The notes: generated by a model not told the origin, from the sequence alone. DNA of 64,000 bases from Leishmania infantum JPCM5 (GCF_000002875.2 NC_009414.2:148501-212500); one strand, 5' to 3'; positions 18,635 to 29,056 are shown, counted from the first letter of the stretch. Made by a program: numbers and translations.

Positions 18635-21600
18635 CTAGCGACGAGTTCCTTTGGCGGCCTGCTGGCGTCCTTTGCGACCCTTGGGTGACCCGGTGGGGTG
18701 GCGCAACGCCTCCAGTTCGGCATCGGCGGCGGTCGACGGCGGCGGCACCGCGCCACGTCCGACGCAAAACCGAACGCCGACGGAGAGAGACGCGCCGCGG
18801 AGCTCGTCCAGTCGCGTCCGTAGCGCCAGCACACGTAAGGCTCGCTGAGCCACGCGGAGTTGCTCAGCTTTGAGGCTGGCATACAAACCCTGCAGCTGTG
18901 AGGTGTGAGCAGGCGGGGTCAACACACTCGCGGGGCGGGAGCGGGCGGATTGCTTGCTCGACGACGCGGATGGCAGCGGCAGCACCGCCGTAGAGGAGTT
19001 TACCGCTACGGAGGTGCGCCGTCTGTTCGGCTGCGGTGACGTCGTGCCAGTGGCGACGCTGTCCTTACCGAGTGCTGCTGACGGAGCCGGAGAGATAGAG
19101 TCGAGGTTTTCCAAGCCCTTGCGACTTGCCTCCTTGTAGTGGTGGTGCATGTCCGAGTATGTCGCAAGAGCCTCACGGAGGCGACGCTGACACTGCCGCA
19201 CCTCGCGCTCTGCGCTTTTCAGCGTGTGCGAGTCTCTTTCGAGAGCCGCATCGTGCACATACAGCACGCGGCAGCGAGGAAGCGGCGTGGGAGCGCAAGG
19301 CGCCCCTGTGCACGTCGCTGGATTGTCGCCAGCCACCAAGAAAAGATCGCGGGGGTCCAGCGTTATCACCCCGAGCTCGCGTCGCAGGTGCAACACTGCC
19401 TCCTCCTCCTCGGCATCCTCGCTTCCGCGTTGGCAAGATGTTGCCCACGGCGGTGCCTCCCCCAGTGAGAAGGCAGAGGGTAACACTAAGTTCGATGGAA
19501 GCTCCCCAGGGGCACTCCGCGCACCAGCGCCGCTTCGACCTACCGGACTGCCGCGGGCCGCGCTCGACGTAGAGGTGTCCAGCTGCGAGCGCAGGGCAGC
19601 CTCACCCTCTGAGAACCGGAATGTGTCTTGCACCACGACCCGCAGCACTAGCGGCTGCTGAAGAGCGCAGACGAGGGTATCGGTGACGGGGAGGCTCACT
19701 ACGCATGAAGCTCCGCCGCCGCCTCCGGCCCCCGCCGTGAAGCGGGCCGGGATGTACGGGTCGGGGATGGGGAGTGGCGGCGTTTCCCCGTTGGTGGCAG
19801 CCGCGGTCCCGCCAGCCCTGCGCTGCCTACTTTGTGCGGCAGACGGCACGCGCGGTGGTGGCGCACCAGGTGCTCCAGCATGCCGACCCGCCGAATAGGT
19901 GGATAAGGGAGCGGGTGGCTCCAGACATACCTCCACAGAAACACACACACCGTCTCCGCTGCCGAGTGGCGCATCGCCGCTTGAGACGCTGAAGCCGCCC
20001 CAGCAGCCCTCCACCGTGACCCGTGACGACACCTCGTACAGCGGCGGCACGACTCGCTTTCCGTTTGTGGAACTGCCGTTGGCAGAGGCGCCTCTGCCAC
20101 CGCTGTCCCCGACCGCCCCGCCATGGTGGCGGCCCTTGCGGCTGCCTGCCTGCACAGAGGAGGTGCGAGGAGATGCCAGTGGTGACGTGACGAGTGAGCT
20201 CGCCTGTATAGGCGAGGCGCAGCCGCCGCTCGGCACCGATGCCTTCGCCGATGTATCTACTCCTGCTAGCTCAAGCAAGAAGCCGGAGGAGGGCAGCAAG
20301 CTATCTGCCAGGCAAGTCTGTGGCACGGGCTGGAGACTGGCCAGACCTCTCACCATGACCAAATCCAGCCCTGCCGCCACGGTTGTCCGCAGCACCTCAT
20401 CTGACACAGGTGGCTGCGAGCCCACCATGGACACTACCAACTTCGATTTGGAGATGGGAGGAGCTCCGAAGGTCACGCAGCCTCGTGTCGACGGGTTGTG
20501 CTGCGGCGAAGGCGGGGCCGGAGAGGCGGCCACGTTCAATCGAAGCCGCCCGCAGATGTTAGGCAGCGCCGTACAAGATGGCTTCCTCGCAGCACCGGCA
20601 AGTGCGCTGTCGAGCAAAGGCCGCCCCGGCGAGTCCTCCTGAGCGGCGTCCCCGTCGTCGACGGCCGGGCAGCTCAAGGCTCGCTCCTCCCCGGTGACGG
20701 CGACCCCGTCGAGTCGGTCGAGGTGCACGCAGCCACGCACCAAGACAGTGCGGTAAGCATCCAAAAGCGAAATAGGGTTGCCCTGCAGCGTCACTTCCGT
20801 CAGTGACCCGTGCGCGGCCACATCCCGCACCGCAGCCTCCAAATCACTCACGTAATTGAAGGACATGTTCAGAACGCGCAGAGAGGGTAGCTGCTGTACG
20901 AAGTGTAGGTGCCGCAGGCGGTTATAGGCGAGCCCCAGTGTCGTCACCAATGCGTATACGCCACGCGGCGCTGCCGAGGGCGGCGACGGCGGCGTCGAAC
21001 GCGCCTCCTCGAGAAAGCAACCAAGGCTGCATCCGCACGCGGTTACGACGCGGCAGTGAGGCGGCAGCACGTTCAGCTCTGTCAGTGCTGCGTTGCCGTT
21101 GAGCCGAACCGTCTCCAGGCGAGTGCACTTGCGGAGATCCGCCACGGCGTTGCTCAGGCGCTCCCCCGACGCGTTCAGCTCCGTGAAGACAGAGAAGAGG
21201 AAGCTAGGCGGTACGTGCGCAGCCTTCTCAGCGGCCATGGCACGGTGCAGCCCCTTCAGCTCCTTGGGCGAGAGAAGCCCCCAATGATCGGCCAGCGACT
21301 CGGCAATGTCCACGAGGCGCAGTAGCGCCAGGTAGTAGGCGCCGACAGCCGCCCGCAAGCCCTGCAGCGCAAGCGGGCCGCAGCGCTTTGTCAGCTTCAA
21401 GTCCCTCCATAAAGGCAGCACGCCGTCCTCCTCGGCTGGGAGGTGCGCGCGTGCGTTCTCCGCCGCCAACTCCCGCTCCATCAGCGAGGAGGAGCTATCT
21501 AGATCCTCGGAGGCGCCGGCGGTCATGAGAGCCACGGACTTCGTTGCATTGTGGTTCAGTGTGGCAGCAGGATCAGCAGCAGTAGCCGAGGCGCTCGACT

Positions 21601-22081
21601 CAGATCTGAAGGGCAGCTTTCCTGCCGACGTCGCGCCGCGCGGAGCGGCAGCGCTCACGACTATGGTGCTGCGAGGAGAGTCGCCGGCGCCAATGGCGCG
21701 TGCACGCGCCGCCCGCTGGCTTCGAAGTGCCTGGGCCCACTGCTTCAGAGCGGGCGATAGCGACGGATGCACGGCTTCGTGCGCAAAGGTGGCGCCGGCG
21801 CCGAGCTGGCGCCGCAGCGCTGCCCCCTCCTGCTGGATGTGGAGAAAGGTTGACCACGATGGCACCCCGGTGTAGGAGAAGAAGATGTCGTCGAGGAAGT
21901 CCGCGAGGCTTCGCGTGGCGGAGGAAGGCGACGTGGCATGGCGCGCCGCTGACATGTGTGCCGACAAGCTGTAGACATTCTCCAGCTCTGTAGAGGCGAA
22001 CGCACCGATGCTTCGGGACTGCTCATGCATCAAGTCGTACACGGTGGGCACGTGCACCGTCGCTGAGGGGCTCGCGCACAT
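18635..22081 (-). CDS. Large leucine-rich-repeat protein with C-terminal coiled coils
   Basis: A 1148-residue protein. Residues about 320-460 contain SDS22-like leucine-rich repeats: LRKCTRLETVRLNGNAALTE, LVTTLGLAYNRLRHLHFV, LPSLRVLNMSFNYVSDLEAA, SLTEVTLQGNPISLLDAYR, ending with a typical LRR cap (HLDRLDGVAVTGEER). An upstream helical region holds DDIFFSYTGVPSWSTFL. The middle (about 570-900) is Gly/Ser/Ala-rich with beta-like hydrophobic stretches, and the C-terminus has two coiled coils (SAEREVRQCQRRLREALATY; LKAEQLRVAQRALRVLALRT) and a basic tail. The LRR plus coiled-coil layout is common among flagellar/axonemal proteins, but a role here is inference. The start is the ATG at 22081. Confidence 0.82.
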   Translation of the reverse strand: MCASPSATVHVPTVYDLMHEQSRSIGAFASTELENVYSLSAHMSAARHATSPSSATRSLADFLDDIFFSYTGVPSWSTFLHIQQEGAALRRQLGAGATFAHEAVHPSLSPALKQWAQALRSQRAARARAIGAGDSPRSTIVVSAAAPRGATSAGKLPFRSESSASATAADPAATLNHNATKSVALMTAGASEDLDSSSSLMERELAAENARAHLPAEEDGVLPLWRDLKLTKRCGPLALQGLRAAVGAYYLALLRLVDIAESLADHWGLLSPKELKGLHRAMAAEKAAHVPPSFLFSVFTELNASGERLSNAVADLRKCTRLETVRLNGNAALTELNVLPPHCRVVTACGCSLGCFLEEARSTPPSPPSAAPRGVYALVTTLGLAYNRLRHLHFVQQLPSLRVLNMSFNYVSDLEAAVRDVAAHGSLTEVTLQGNPISLLDAYRTVLVRGCVHLDRLDGVAVTGEERALSCPAVDDGDAAQEDSPGRPLLDSALAGAARKPSCTALPNICGRLRLNVAASPAPPSPQHNPSTRGCVTFGAPPISKSKLVVSMVGSQPPVSDEVLRTTVAAGLDLVMVRGLASLQPVPQTCLADSLLPSSGFLLELAGVDTSAKASVPSGGCASPIQASSLVTSPLASPRTSSVQAGSRKGRHHGGAVGDSGGRGASANGSSTNGKRVVPPLYEVSSRVTVEGCWGGFSVSSGDAPLGSGDGVCVSVEVCLEPPAPLSTYSAGRHAGAPGAPPPRVPSAAQSRQRRAGGTAAATNGETPPLPIPDPYIPARFTAGAGGGGGASCVVSLPVTDTLVCALQQPLVLRVVVQDTFRFSEGEAALRSQLDTSTSSAARGSPVGRSGAGARSAPGELPSNLVLPSAFSLGEAPPWATSCQRGSEDAEEEEAVLHLRRELGVITLDPRDLFLVAGDNPATCTGAPCAPTPLPRCRVLYVHDAALERDSHTLKSAEREVRQCQRRLREALATYSDMHHHYKEASRKGLENLDSISPAPSAALGKDSVATGTTSPQPNRRRTSVAVNSSTAVLPLPSASSSKQSARSRPASVLTPPAHTSQLQGLYASLKAEQLRVAQRALRVLALRTRLDELRGASLSVGVRFCVGRGAVPPPSTAADAELEALRHPTGSPKGRKGRQQAAKGTRR

Positions 22082-22876
22082 GTCGCTGCCTTTCTTGAGT
22101 GTTTGCGTGTGCGTGTGTGTCAGCGATCATGCGAGTGAGTGAGGTGAATGCTTGTGCGCCTCTCGATGTGTGTCGAAACTGCACCGCTCACACGATTGCG
22201 TCTTGTGCGTTCTGCCGAGGAGCAACGGTATCGACAATGGGGTGTGTGCACGTGTGCGCGGGAGTGATGCAAGAGAGGGAGAAGAGAAAGAGAAGGTGAT
22301 GCGCAGGTAGGAGTCACAGCACAGGCACAGAGAGCGAGGTGGCCTGCACGTCTGCACGCAGCCCAGACTACGCTGAACATGTCGAAATGCGCCTGTCTGG
22401 GTGCGCGTGCGTGCGAGCCGCTCTGCGCACGGCGGCCCTGCACAGGATGCGCCGCTGGATGCATATGGGTGAGTGTGCGTGATGCCTCCGTGCGCCCACA
22501 CCGCCGTGCTGACGCATGCATCGTTGGCCGTGTACCGATGCGCTTTTCTATGGCCGCTTGTCCGCGTATGGGCGGCGCGGGAAGGGGGAGGGGTAGAGGC
22601 GCGAAAGCCGGCTGGCCACATGTGGCCTCTGTGTCTTGCTCCTTGCACACACGCACGCACCGCGCCCCATCGATTCACCGTTAACATCAGATTATACCGC
22701 TTCGCCCTCGAACACCGACAGACACCACACACAAGGATAAAGCTGTAGAGGGAAACAGCAGGCGGCACCACGAGAGAGGAAGCGGAGAGAGTGAAAGCAA
22801 CGTGGCAGTGCCGAGAAAAAGGACGGAGGAGCTGCCTTCGTGCCAGCGCTCACTACAGTCGCTGTCCGTCTTCCTC
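22082..22876. other. NAA25-LRR gene intergenic region
   Basis: About 0.8 kb without a supported gene. A CT-rich minus-strand tract (about 22296-22268) followed by CAG near 22213-22212 is a weak acceptor candidate for the LRR gene. Confidence 0.5.
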
Positions 22877-25567
22877 TCAACGCGCATATGCACCCATCTC
22901 GACCTTGAGGCTGGACACGTAACCAACGATGCGGTGCACCTTTTCCGCCTCCAGTTTCGCCGTGAAGCTGTCCGGCGCTAGATTGATGCTCTCCACCGCG
23001 CGCGCCGAAGGCACAGGTGTCCGCCCGACTGTGGTAGCGAGCGCGGACCACGAGCGCGACTCGTACCGGCGCTGCGCTGTCTCCAGCGTCTCCCGCACAT
23101 CGGCGACCCACTGCTTTACCGGCAGCTTCGCCGCCGGCGCCATCTTTAGCAGGGCTGATAAGATGTACGCCTGTGGATAGAGGAACACTTCAAAGGCACC
23201 TGCGCTGTGCTCTGAGTCGGCGACCAGAGACTTGAGATAGGTGCGCAGCTCCGCAGTTGCGCTGGCGGCCTCAGGCGCCACCTCGCCGAGGGAGTCCACG
23301 TAAGCGCGCAACACACCGGCCAGCGGCTGCACCGCCGGCAAGTACTCCACCGAGGCTGACGGGGTGCCTAGACGGCTGCTGTACAAGACCGGGGCAGCTG
23401 CCGAATCGCTGTCTGCGCGTGCGCTCTTTCCCTTGCGCGACTTGCTCGCCTGAACCGCGGCTTCGCGGTGAGAGCTGACGGCTGCCAAGTCGTGCACAAG
23501 GAAGATGGACGAGAGCAGTTGGCGGCTGCGGCGCACCTGCCAATCCCGCGACGGCACAACAACGAGAGAGTCTGTGAGCTGCTGGACGGTGGCGGAGTGG
23601 ATGTTGCCCAACACCACCGACTTGGCGACGATCCAGTCCGTGTTGTCAATGAGTGTGTCGGCTGCTCCAGCGACGCTCAGGCGCTCCCATGCCGCCCACA
23701 GCCCCTCGACACGGACCTTTAACGACTCTTTCACGTCCTTCTGTGTCTGGCACTCAAGCAGCGCGGAAGTGAACTCGTTGGCCGGGCACTGCCAGCGGTA
23801 GAGCGAGTTGGTCTGTGCTGCCTCAAAGCGCTGCACATCCTGCATGGCTGGCCAAGACGTGTAGTTGAACACCTTGGCACGCAGCAAGCTACAGTCACGC
23901 TCTTGCAGGCTGTAGTAGTCCTCTGCCCAGCAATCCCAGTTCGCGACATCCTCCAGCGCAAGCCCAGTCAGCAGCGGCCAGTATCCCACATGCGCCATCG
24001 TGTCACGCTGGACGTTCTTGAAGGCGAGCTGGTGCAGCGCCGCGCGCTCGGTGAGGCCGAGCAGGTTCGCAAAGCACACCGCGTAGATGAGCCACGTCGG
24101 GTTGTTCATGCGGCGGTCCACCACGCTCATCAGGTCGAGGCCCTCGACGAGGTATGAGTAGTCTGGGGAAGTCTTGTCAGCCGCGTAGCAGCGCAGGGCG
24201 ATGTTCAAGGCAACGGTGACGTACCCATCACACAGCCCCTCCTCACTCCACGCAAGGCTCTCGGAGAGGTGCCTGCTGCTTTGGTAGGCCTCCACGCATT
24301 CACAGAACAGCGCGCGAGGCTCACCGGCCGCTGGTGTCTCCTCCCACGAGCCCACAAGGCAGCGGAGGCCGAGGATGCGGCGTGTGTGCACATCTACCTC
24401 ATCCCTCGATGCCGCGCAGGCGCAAGAGCGCGACCACTCGTACACGCTTGCTGCGATAGTCGGTGTAAGGAAGGTGGAGATGTCAAGGTAGCAGCTCGGC
24501 TTGCGGTAGAAGCGCTCCACGTACGCGATCACGCGCGCCTGCATATCCGTCGACTGAAGCGAGTGCAGCAGGTCCAGCTCCGCGAGGTAGGGACCACGCC
24601 GATGCTTGTTTGGATGCTTTGACTCCTCCTGCTCTTGCAGCTCGCGCGCCAGCTGCACCGCCTCCTCCAGCGAGTGATGAGCCATGGTGCAATCGACGGT
24701 AGTGCGCATCTCTGGTGCGGGGCCACGCAACTCCAACGCAGAAGCTTCACCTCCCCCTTCCCCTGCATCAATGTCAGCAGCGGGCACCAGCGTATCCTTG
24801 TAGATGGTGAAAGAAGCCCAGTTATCGCTCTCCTGGCTCCAAAGATACCGCGCCACCGCATTCGCCGCCGACACCCGCCCCGCCTTCTGCAGCATCCGAG
24901 CCAGCGCCTCGAGGCGCGTCGCGAGAAGCCCGATCTTTGCGGCACGCCCACTCAGCAGGAAGTCCACGGCGGTGGCGTACTGGCCCTGCTGTGCGAGCAC
25001 GTCGACGTAGGTCTGCACTGTCGACGGCACAATATGCCCTTTCTCCGTCAGCACGGCCGCGTCCAGAAGTTTCGTTGAGAGCTTCAGCAGTATGTGGTCG
25101 GAGCTGTCGGCGGGCACCTGCGCCAGCATCGCCTGCACCATCCATACCTGGTACTTGGGATCGCTGTACTGACGGTATAGCTGCATGGCCGCCTGTTGCA
25201 CCTTCGCATACGCACCCATGCGGGTGTACGTCTGCACTAGGTTTTCCGAGATTTGCCGTTCGTTCTGCAGCGGTTTCAAGCGCTCGTACGTCGCTGCAAG
25301 GGCATCCCAGCAGCAACAATTTTGCAGGACGTGCACTAGCGCGTTGACAGCCTTCGGCTTCGTGATGTTCCTCTCGCTCAAGGCAACAGCCTTGGCTTTT
25401 GCGAGGCGGTAGTTGCCGTTGCGCATCACAATGAGAGCCTCGGCCGCGCGGAGGCTGTCGTCATCAGGGAACTTCTGCAGAGCCGTCTCCAGCGCACCCT
25501 CCGCCTGACCGATCTGGCGTGCGTCGATCAGGTCGAAGATGCGCACCGCGGCGCGCTCGGCGTCCAT
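22877..25567 (-). CDS. NAA25: NatB N-terminal acetyltransferase auxiliary subunit (NAA25/Mdm20-like)
   Basis: Ribosome-associated auxiliary subunit that anchors the NatB catalytic subunit NAA20, which acetylates Met-Asp/Glu/Asn/Gln N-termini. The 896-residue all-helical protein is consistent with the TPR-like Mdm20 fold. I match it to NAA25 by the N-terminal helical pairs (ALETALQKFPDDDSLRAAEA; TYERLKPLQNERQISENL; VQTYTRMGAYAKVQQAAMQL) and the characteristic RRGPYLAELDLLHSL segment, which parallels RGPHLAKLELI in animal NAA25. The first true ATG is at 25567 (MDAERAAVRIF); four codons upstream lies only a TTG. No NAA20 gene is in this window. Confidence 0.87.
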   Translation of the reverse strand: MDAERAAVRIFDLIDARQIGQAEGALETALQKFPDDDSLRAAEALIVMRNGNYRLAKAKAVALSERNITKPKAVNALVHVLQNCCCWDALAATYERLKPLQNERQISENLVQTYTRMGAYAKVQQAAMQLYRQYSDPKYQVWMVQAMLAQVPADSSDHILLKLSTKLLDAAVLTEKGHIVPSTVQTYVDVLAQQGQYATAVDFLLSGRAAKIGLLATRLEALARMLQKAGRVSAANAVARYLWSQESDNWASFTIYKDTLVPAADIDAGEGGGEASALELRGPAPEMRTTVDCTMAHHSLEEAVQLARELQEQEESKHPNKHRRGPYLAELDLLHSLQSTDMQARVIAYVERFYRKPSCYLDISTFLTPTIAASVYEWSRSCACAASRDEVDVHTRRILGLRCLVGSWEETPAAGEPRALFCECVEAYQSSRHLSESLAWSEEGLCDGYVTVALNIALRCYAADKTSPDYSYLVEGLDLMSVVDRRMNNPTWLIYAVCFANLLGLTERAALHQLAFKNVQRDTMAHVGYWPLLTGLALEDVANWDCWAEDYYSLQERDCSLLRAKVFNYTSWPAMQDVQRFEAAQTNSLYRWQCPANEFTSALLECQTQKDVKESLKVRVEGLWAAWERLSVAGAADTLIDNTDWIVAKSVVLGNIHSATVQQLTDSLVVVPSRDWQVRRSRQLLSSIFLVHDLAAVSSHREAAVQASKSRKGKSARADSDSAAAPVLYSSRLGTPSASVEYLPAVQPLAGVLRAYVDSLGEVAPEAASATAELRTYLKSLVADSEHSAGAFEVFLYPQAYILSALLKMAPAAKLPVKQWVADVRETLETAQRRYESRSWSALATTVGRTPVPSARAVESINLAPDSFTAKLEAEKVHRIVGYVSSLKVEMGAYAR

Positions 25568-26464
25568 TACGTCCTGCAATATGATTATCTGTGTTTATTA
25601 TGCGTGTGTTGCCGGTGGGGAAGCGCAGACAGGGCTGCGCAGCGTATATTGGCAGGCCCGTCACCTTCGTGCGTCGTGTTGCGTCACACGTGTGTGTGTG
25701 CGTGCGTGTATGCCACCCTTCGTCCCGCTAGGTAGTGCGCTGGTGTGCTTGTGGGTATGAGTGTATGCGGGTTTACGCGCTTGCTTTGGTTGGGTTTCAG
25801 GCAGCGCGACCCGTGCTCGTGAGAAGAGGGGCACCGCAGAAAAACCAAAGACGCATTCGTGTCACCTCCTGCGGAAAGACAGCTCCATCCACCGGAGAGA
25901 GGGAGACAAGCAAGCCATATAAAATCCCGTGCGCAGCCACACAGTAGGGCCAGTTGCGGCAAAGCAGGGAGGAAGCGCACGAGCGGCAACGATAGTTACA
26001 GCAGCCAGAGAGCTTCCAGACGCCACAGTGCAAAAGTCGCACTGCAGGTGCACCAAGAGGTGCTTGAGCAGCTCATACAGGTACATTCATGCGCCTGCGT
26101 GCGTGCCAAGGGTCGGCTAGAGTACGCCTTGTCAACGGCGCGCATCATGCTCCTCGCTGAGGCGCTTCCACAGCAGTGTAGGCACCAACAATGCGCAACT
26201 GACGAGTGTGCGACGCGTCCTTCACGTGCCAGAGAGTATGGCAGCACATTCTGTGCCCCATTCGCTTTCTCTGCTTTGCATAGACAAACACACTGCGAGC
26301 TTGTGAGCAGAGGGACAGTGCGGCGAACCCGCAGAGCACAGAAAACGAAGAGCAGCGCCGAGGAAGACGAGGATCGACCGAGAGTTGTGCGCACACGCAA
26401 AAGAAAAAAGAGGCTGCAGTGGCCGCCGTGGTCGATTGCGCAGCGCACACGCACACACTCGCGC
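25568..26464. other. Intergenic region upstream of NAA25
   Basis: About 0.9 kb without a supported gene. A weak acceptor candidate for NAA25 is AG at 25817-25816 after a CT-rich segment (25853-25820). Confidence 0.45.
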
Positions 26465-27778
26465 CTACTCGGCCTTCGCCCTCTCACCGCTTGCAGAATG
26501 CCCCGTCAGCACCAGCCGAAGCGCCTCCTGAAGCTGCGCGGCATCCATGCCACCGTGTGGTCGAAGCGTTGTCAGGTCAAGCAACGGCAGCCTCTCTGCC
26601 AGCTCACCAACTTGAACGCAGAAGAGAAAGCCACCGTTGGCAAGAGCCTCAGCGAGATCCAGCTGGTGGTCAGACATCAGCTGACGATTCGGCACCACCA
26701 CCAAGGGCCGCTGCGCTTGCAGTCCTTCCAAGATGGTGCCGGCACCAGCGTGGGTGATGACGAGGGTGGCGCCACGGATCACGGCCTCCAGGCAAGGTCG
26801 GTACGGGAAGGCCTCCACGAGGAGGCCCCCACAGCTCCACTGCTGCGTCGGATGAGAAGCATCTGCGCCAGCGGCTGTCGGCAGTGCGGGCAGTAGAGTC
26901 GCCTCTGGAGGTGCTACCACCTCAGCGGTGCCATGCTGCACGTAGAGACGCTTGATGCCGAAGCGCTGGTGCAGGGCGGCGCAAACGCCGGGCTGCAGCA
27001 CCGCCTGCACCAGCGAGGAGAACTTTGTCGACCCCACCGTCACCAGCGCGTAGGCCTCCTGCTCCGCAGCAAGAGACCGGAGGCGATCTGGTGCGCCGTC
27101 TGTGACACGCGCTGTCTCCGATCCAACGTGCACCAGCGTGCCGCGGCGGCGGCGTCGAGTCACAGCTCTCTCCAGAGCACGCCAGTGCACCGTAAAGACG
27201 TCCGCCAGCCACGGCGCCAGCAGGCACCCTGTCAGGGAGAGGTGCGATACGCACGTGAAGGACTCCATGTAGACAATGGCAGGGCGCCCGTACCACCACG
27301 GCGCGCACGATGCCACGCAAACGGCCGCCACGATTACAGGCACGCACACGCCCGGGCCATTCGTGAGCAGCACGTCCGGCTTCTCAGCGCAAACAAGCCG
27401 AAAGCACGCGAGGGTTGCCCTGATTGTGGTGATGATCGACGTCAAGTAGCTCTGGCCGACCTCGCGTGCGCGTGGAATGGTGTGCACGACGACGCGCCTC
27501 TCGAAGCGCTGCTGCTCCAGCTGTGAGGCCAAGCTGGCCGAGTGCGGATCTGTGGCGCTTACAACGTAGAACGGACGCGTGTCTAACCAGTAAGACAACG
27601 GTAGCTCCGTAATGGCGCGCAGCATCTCACTCGTGTGTCCACCAGAGCCCAGCACCACGCCAACCTTCATGGCACCTCGGTGCGGCGACCGCATTGCGAG
27701 GGGCACGTAACGCACAACGCTGTGCCACAGAGACGCCAGGAACGCAGATCCGAGAAGAAGAGCAGCGAGAAACCACAT
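26465..27778 (-). CDS. ALG14-ALG13: ALG14-ALG13 fusion, UDP-GlcNAc transferase (second step of N-glycan assembly)
   Basis: ER enzyme adding the second GlcNAc to dolichol-PP-GlcNAc. In yeast and animals it is split into membrane-bound Alg14 and catalytic Alg13; here both are in one 437-residue chain. N-terminal Alg14 part: a membrane anchor (residues about 2-25), the glycine-rich GSGGHTSEM (44-52), then hydrophobic segments (LLTNGPGVCVPVIVAAVCVA) and an IVYMESFTCVSHLSLTG stretch. C-terminal Alg13/MurG-like part: VTVGSTKF near residue 248, LYVQHG, and the nucleotide-sugar signature ITHAGAGTILEGL near 340-352, followed by RPLVVVPNRQLMSDHQ. The Alg14-then-Alg13 order occurs in some other protists, from memory. 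The ATG is at 27778. Confidence 0.9.
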   Translation of the reverse strand: MWFLAALLLGSAFLASLWHSVVRYVPLAMRSPHRGAMKVGVVLGSGGHTSEMLRAITELPLSYWLDTRPFYVVSATDPHSASLASQLEQQRFERRVVVHTIPRAREVGQSYLTSIITTIRATLACFRLVCAEKPDVLLTNGPGVCVPVIVAAVCVASCAPWWYGRPAIVYMESFTCVSHLSLTGCLLAPWLADVFTVHWRALERAVTRRRRRGTLVHVGSETARVTDGAPDRLRSLAAEQEAYALVTVGSTKFSSLVQAVLQPGVCAALHQRFGIKRLYVQHGTAEVVAPPEATLLPALPTAAGADASHPTQQWSCGGLLVEAFPYRPCLEAVIRGATLVITHAGAGTILEGLQAQRPLVVVPNRQLMSDHQLDLAEALANGGFLFCVQVGELAERLPLLDLTTLRPHGGMDAAQLQEALRLVLTGHSASGERAKAE

Positions 27779-27804
27779 TTGTCTCTATTTTCGCGTGTAC
27801 GCCC

Positions 27805-27830
27805 GTGTGTGTGTGTGTGTGTGTGTGTGT
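27805..27830. repeat. (GT)13 microsatellite
   Basis: Perfect GT run on the plus strand in the leader region of the ALG14-ALG13 gene. Confidence 0.9.
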
Positions 27831-27904
27831 TGGTCGGCGTGAGCGTGTATGCTGCGAGCAGAGCCGGAATAAGAGAAGGGTCGTACGCCATCGCTGACGC
27901 AATC

Positions 27905-27946
27905 CTTCACAGGCGCACCAAGAAGAGAGGAAAGAGGGGCGGTGGT
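27905..27946 (-). promoter_or_regulatory. Spliced-leader acceptor candidate for ALG14-ALG13
   Basis: Minus-strand CT tract (about 27945-27920) followed by GTGAAG, AG at 27906-27905. The leader would be about 127 nt including the CA repeat. Confidence 0.4.
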
Positions 27947-28489
27947 GGCAGCAGCAGAGGGCGTGGTAGACGTGGCGCGTTAGTGAGGAAAAAATGCGAA
28001 CAGCACAAAAGGCTGCGCATGTGGAATGAAGAAGCGGAGGCGGCATAGCGCGCCAGGCACAAGTCAGCGCTACCATCTGCAAAGCAGGGGACGGAGTATT
28101 CGACGTGGGGGAAAAGGGGTCCAACACCTCCTCGCCCCCTAGATTCGCTGCTCATGTTCTCATGCCATCCGGATCTGTTACTCGGGAAGGAAGGCTCGCG
28201 CACTCGCTGCATTCGAAAGGGATCGGAAAAGCGGCCCACACGCTGGGGAAGCTACACAGCTGCACCACGCAGAGCACGCATAACGCGCAGCACAACTGTC
28301 GCAGCCCACTCGCGCTGCCACCGTGTGCGTGCGTGTGGCCTCGCGTGAGTGGACGCTACAGTCAACGCAAGTGTGCACCGGCGAGGCGAGGTTGCAGTCT
28401 GCAGCTGCCAACGTGCGTTGCTTCGGCGTTTGGGGTCCAAGCATCGTCAGCACGAAGCGCAAAACAAAGCAGACGTACATGAGCGAAGG
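27947..28489. other. CBP20 3' flank
   Basis: About 0.5 kb between the CBP20 stop codon and the next acceptor candidate. No gene seen on either strand. Confidence 0.55.
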
Positions 28490-29056
28490 CTACTTTGTGT
28501 GGGCACCTCTGCGCTTCGGTGGAGCCTCTACCCAATCGTAGGCGACCAGCTCGTCCTCCGCGGTCGAGGCAGGCACGCCCAGCGCGTCGCGCCGCAGGGC
28601 ACCCAAGCCACCGCGGCCCTCGTCGAGGTTTTGGCGAACGCCGTCTACCACTTGGCCGCCGTGAGCGCCACGGCCCCAGCGGCGACTCCCGTCGCAGCCC
28701 ACATCCCAGCTAACGGACACGACGCGGTCGTCCAGCAGTGACCCGTCGAGTCCGTGCACCGCCAGTACCGCGGCCGCCTGTGACTCGAACACGACAAAGC
28801 AGAACCCGCATGGACAGCGTGTCGCCTCGTTGAGGCCCATCACGATATCGCGGATGTGTCCACAAGGACTGAAGTGATTGTACACCTGCTCTTCCGTCGT
28901 GTAGAAGGACAAGTTGCCCACGTAGACGGTGGCGCTGTAGTTGAGCTGCTCCTGCCGCCGCTCCCGGAACTCCTCCGTTGTCAAGAGAGACCGGAGCAAC
29001 TCGTGGCGATCCACATACTCCATTCGAGGGACCGTGTCCACCAAATCACTCGACAT
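28490..29056 (-). CDS. CBP20: Nuclear cap-binding complex subunit CBP20
   Basis: Small RRM subunit of the nuclear cap-binding complex, which binds the (cap-4) spliced-leader cap. The 188 residues carry one RRM with RNP2 in VYVGNLSFYTTEEQVYNHFS and RNP1 in GFCFVVFESQAAA, preceded by the family-typical N-terminal extension containing YVDRHELLRSLL and YSATVYVG. The aromatic residues before and inside the RRM are those expected to stack on the cap. The tail (DWVGCDGS..., ending PPKRRGAHTK) is basic. The ATG at 29056 lies about 38 nt from a strong acceptor. Confidence 0.93.
   Translation of the reverse strand: MSSDLVDTVPRMEYVDRHELLRSLLTTEEFRERRQEQLNYSATVYVGNLSFYTTEEQVYNHFSPCGHIRDIVMGLNEATRCPCGFCFVVFESQAAAVLAVHGLDGSLLDDRVVSVSWDVGCDGSRRWGRGAHGGQVVDGVRQNLDEGRGGLGALRRDALGVPASTAEDELVAYDWVEAPPKRRGAHTK

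Noticed and set aside
22127..22771. Minus-strand 214-codon frame between NAA25 and the LRR gene
   Set aside because: CA/GT-rich leader sequence giving Thr/His/Arg-rich peptide; no family features.
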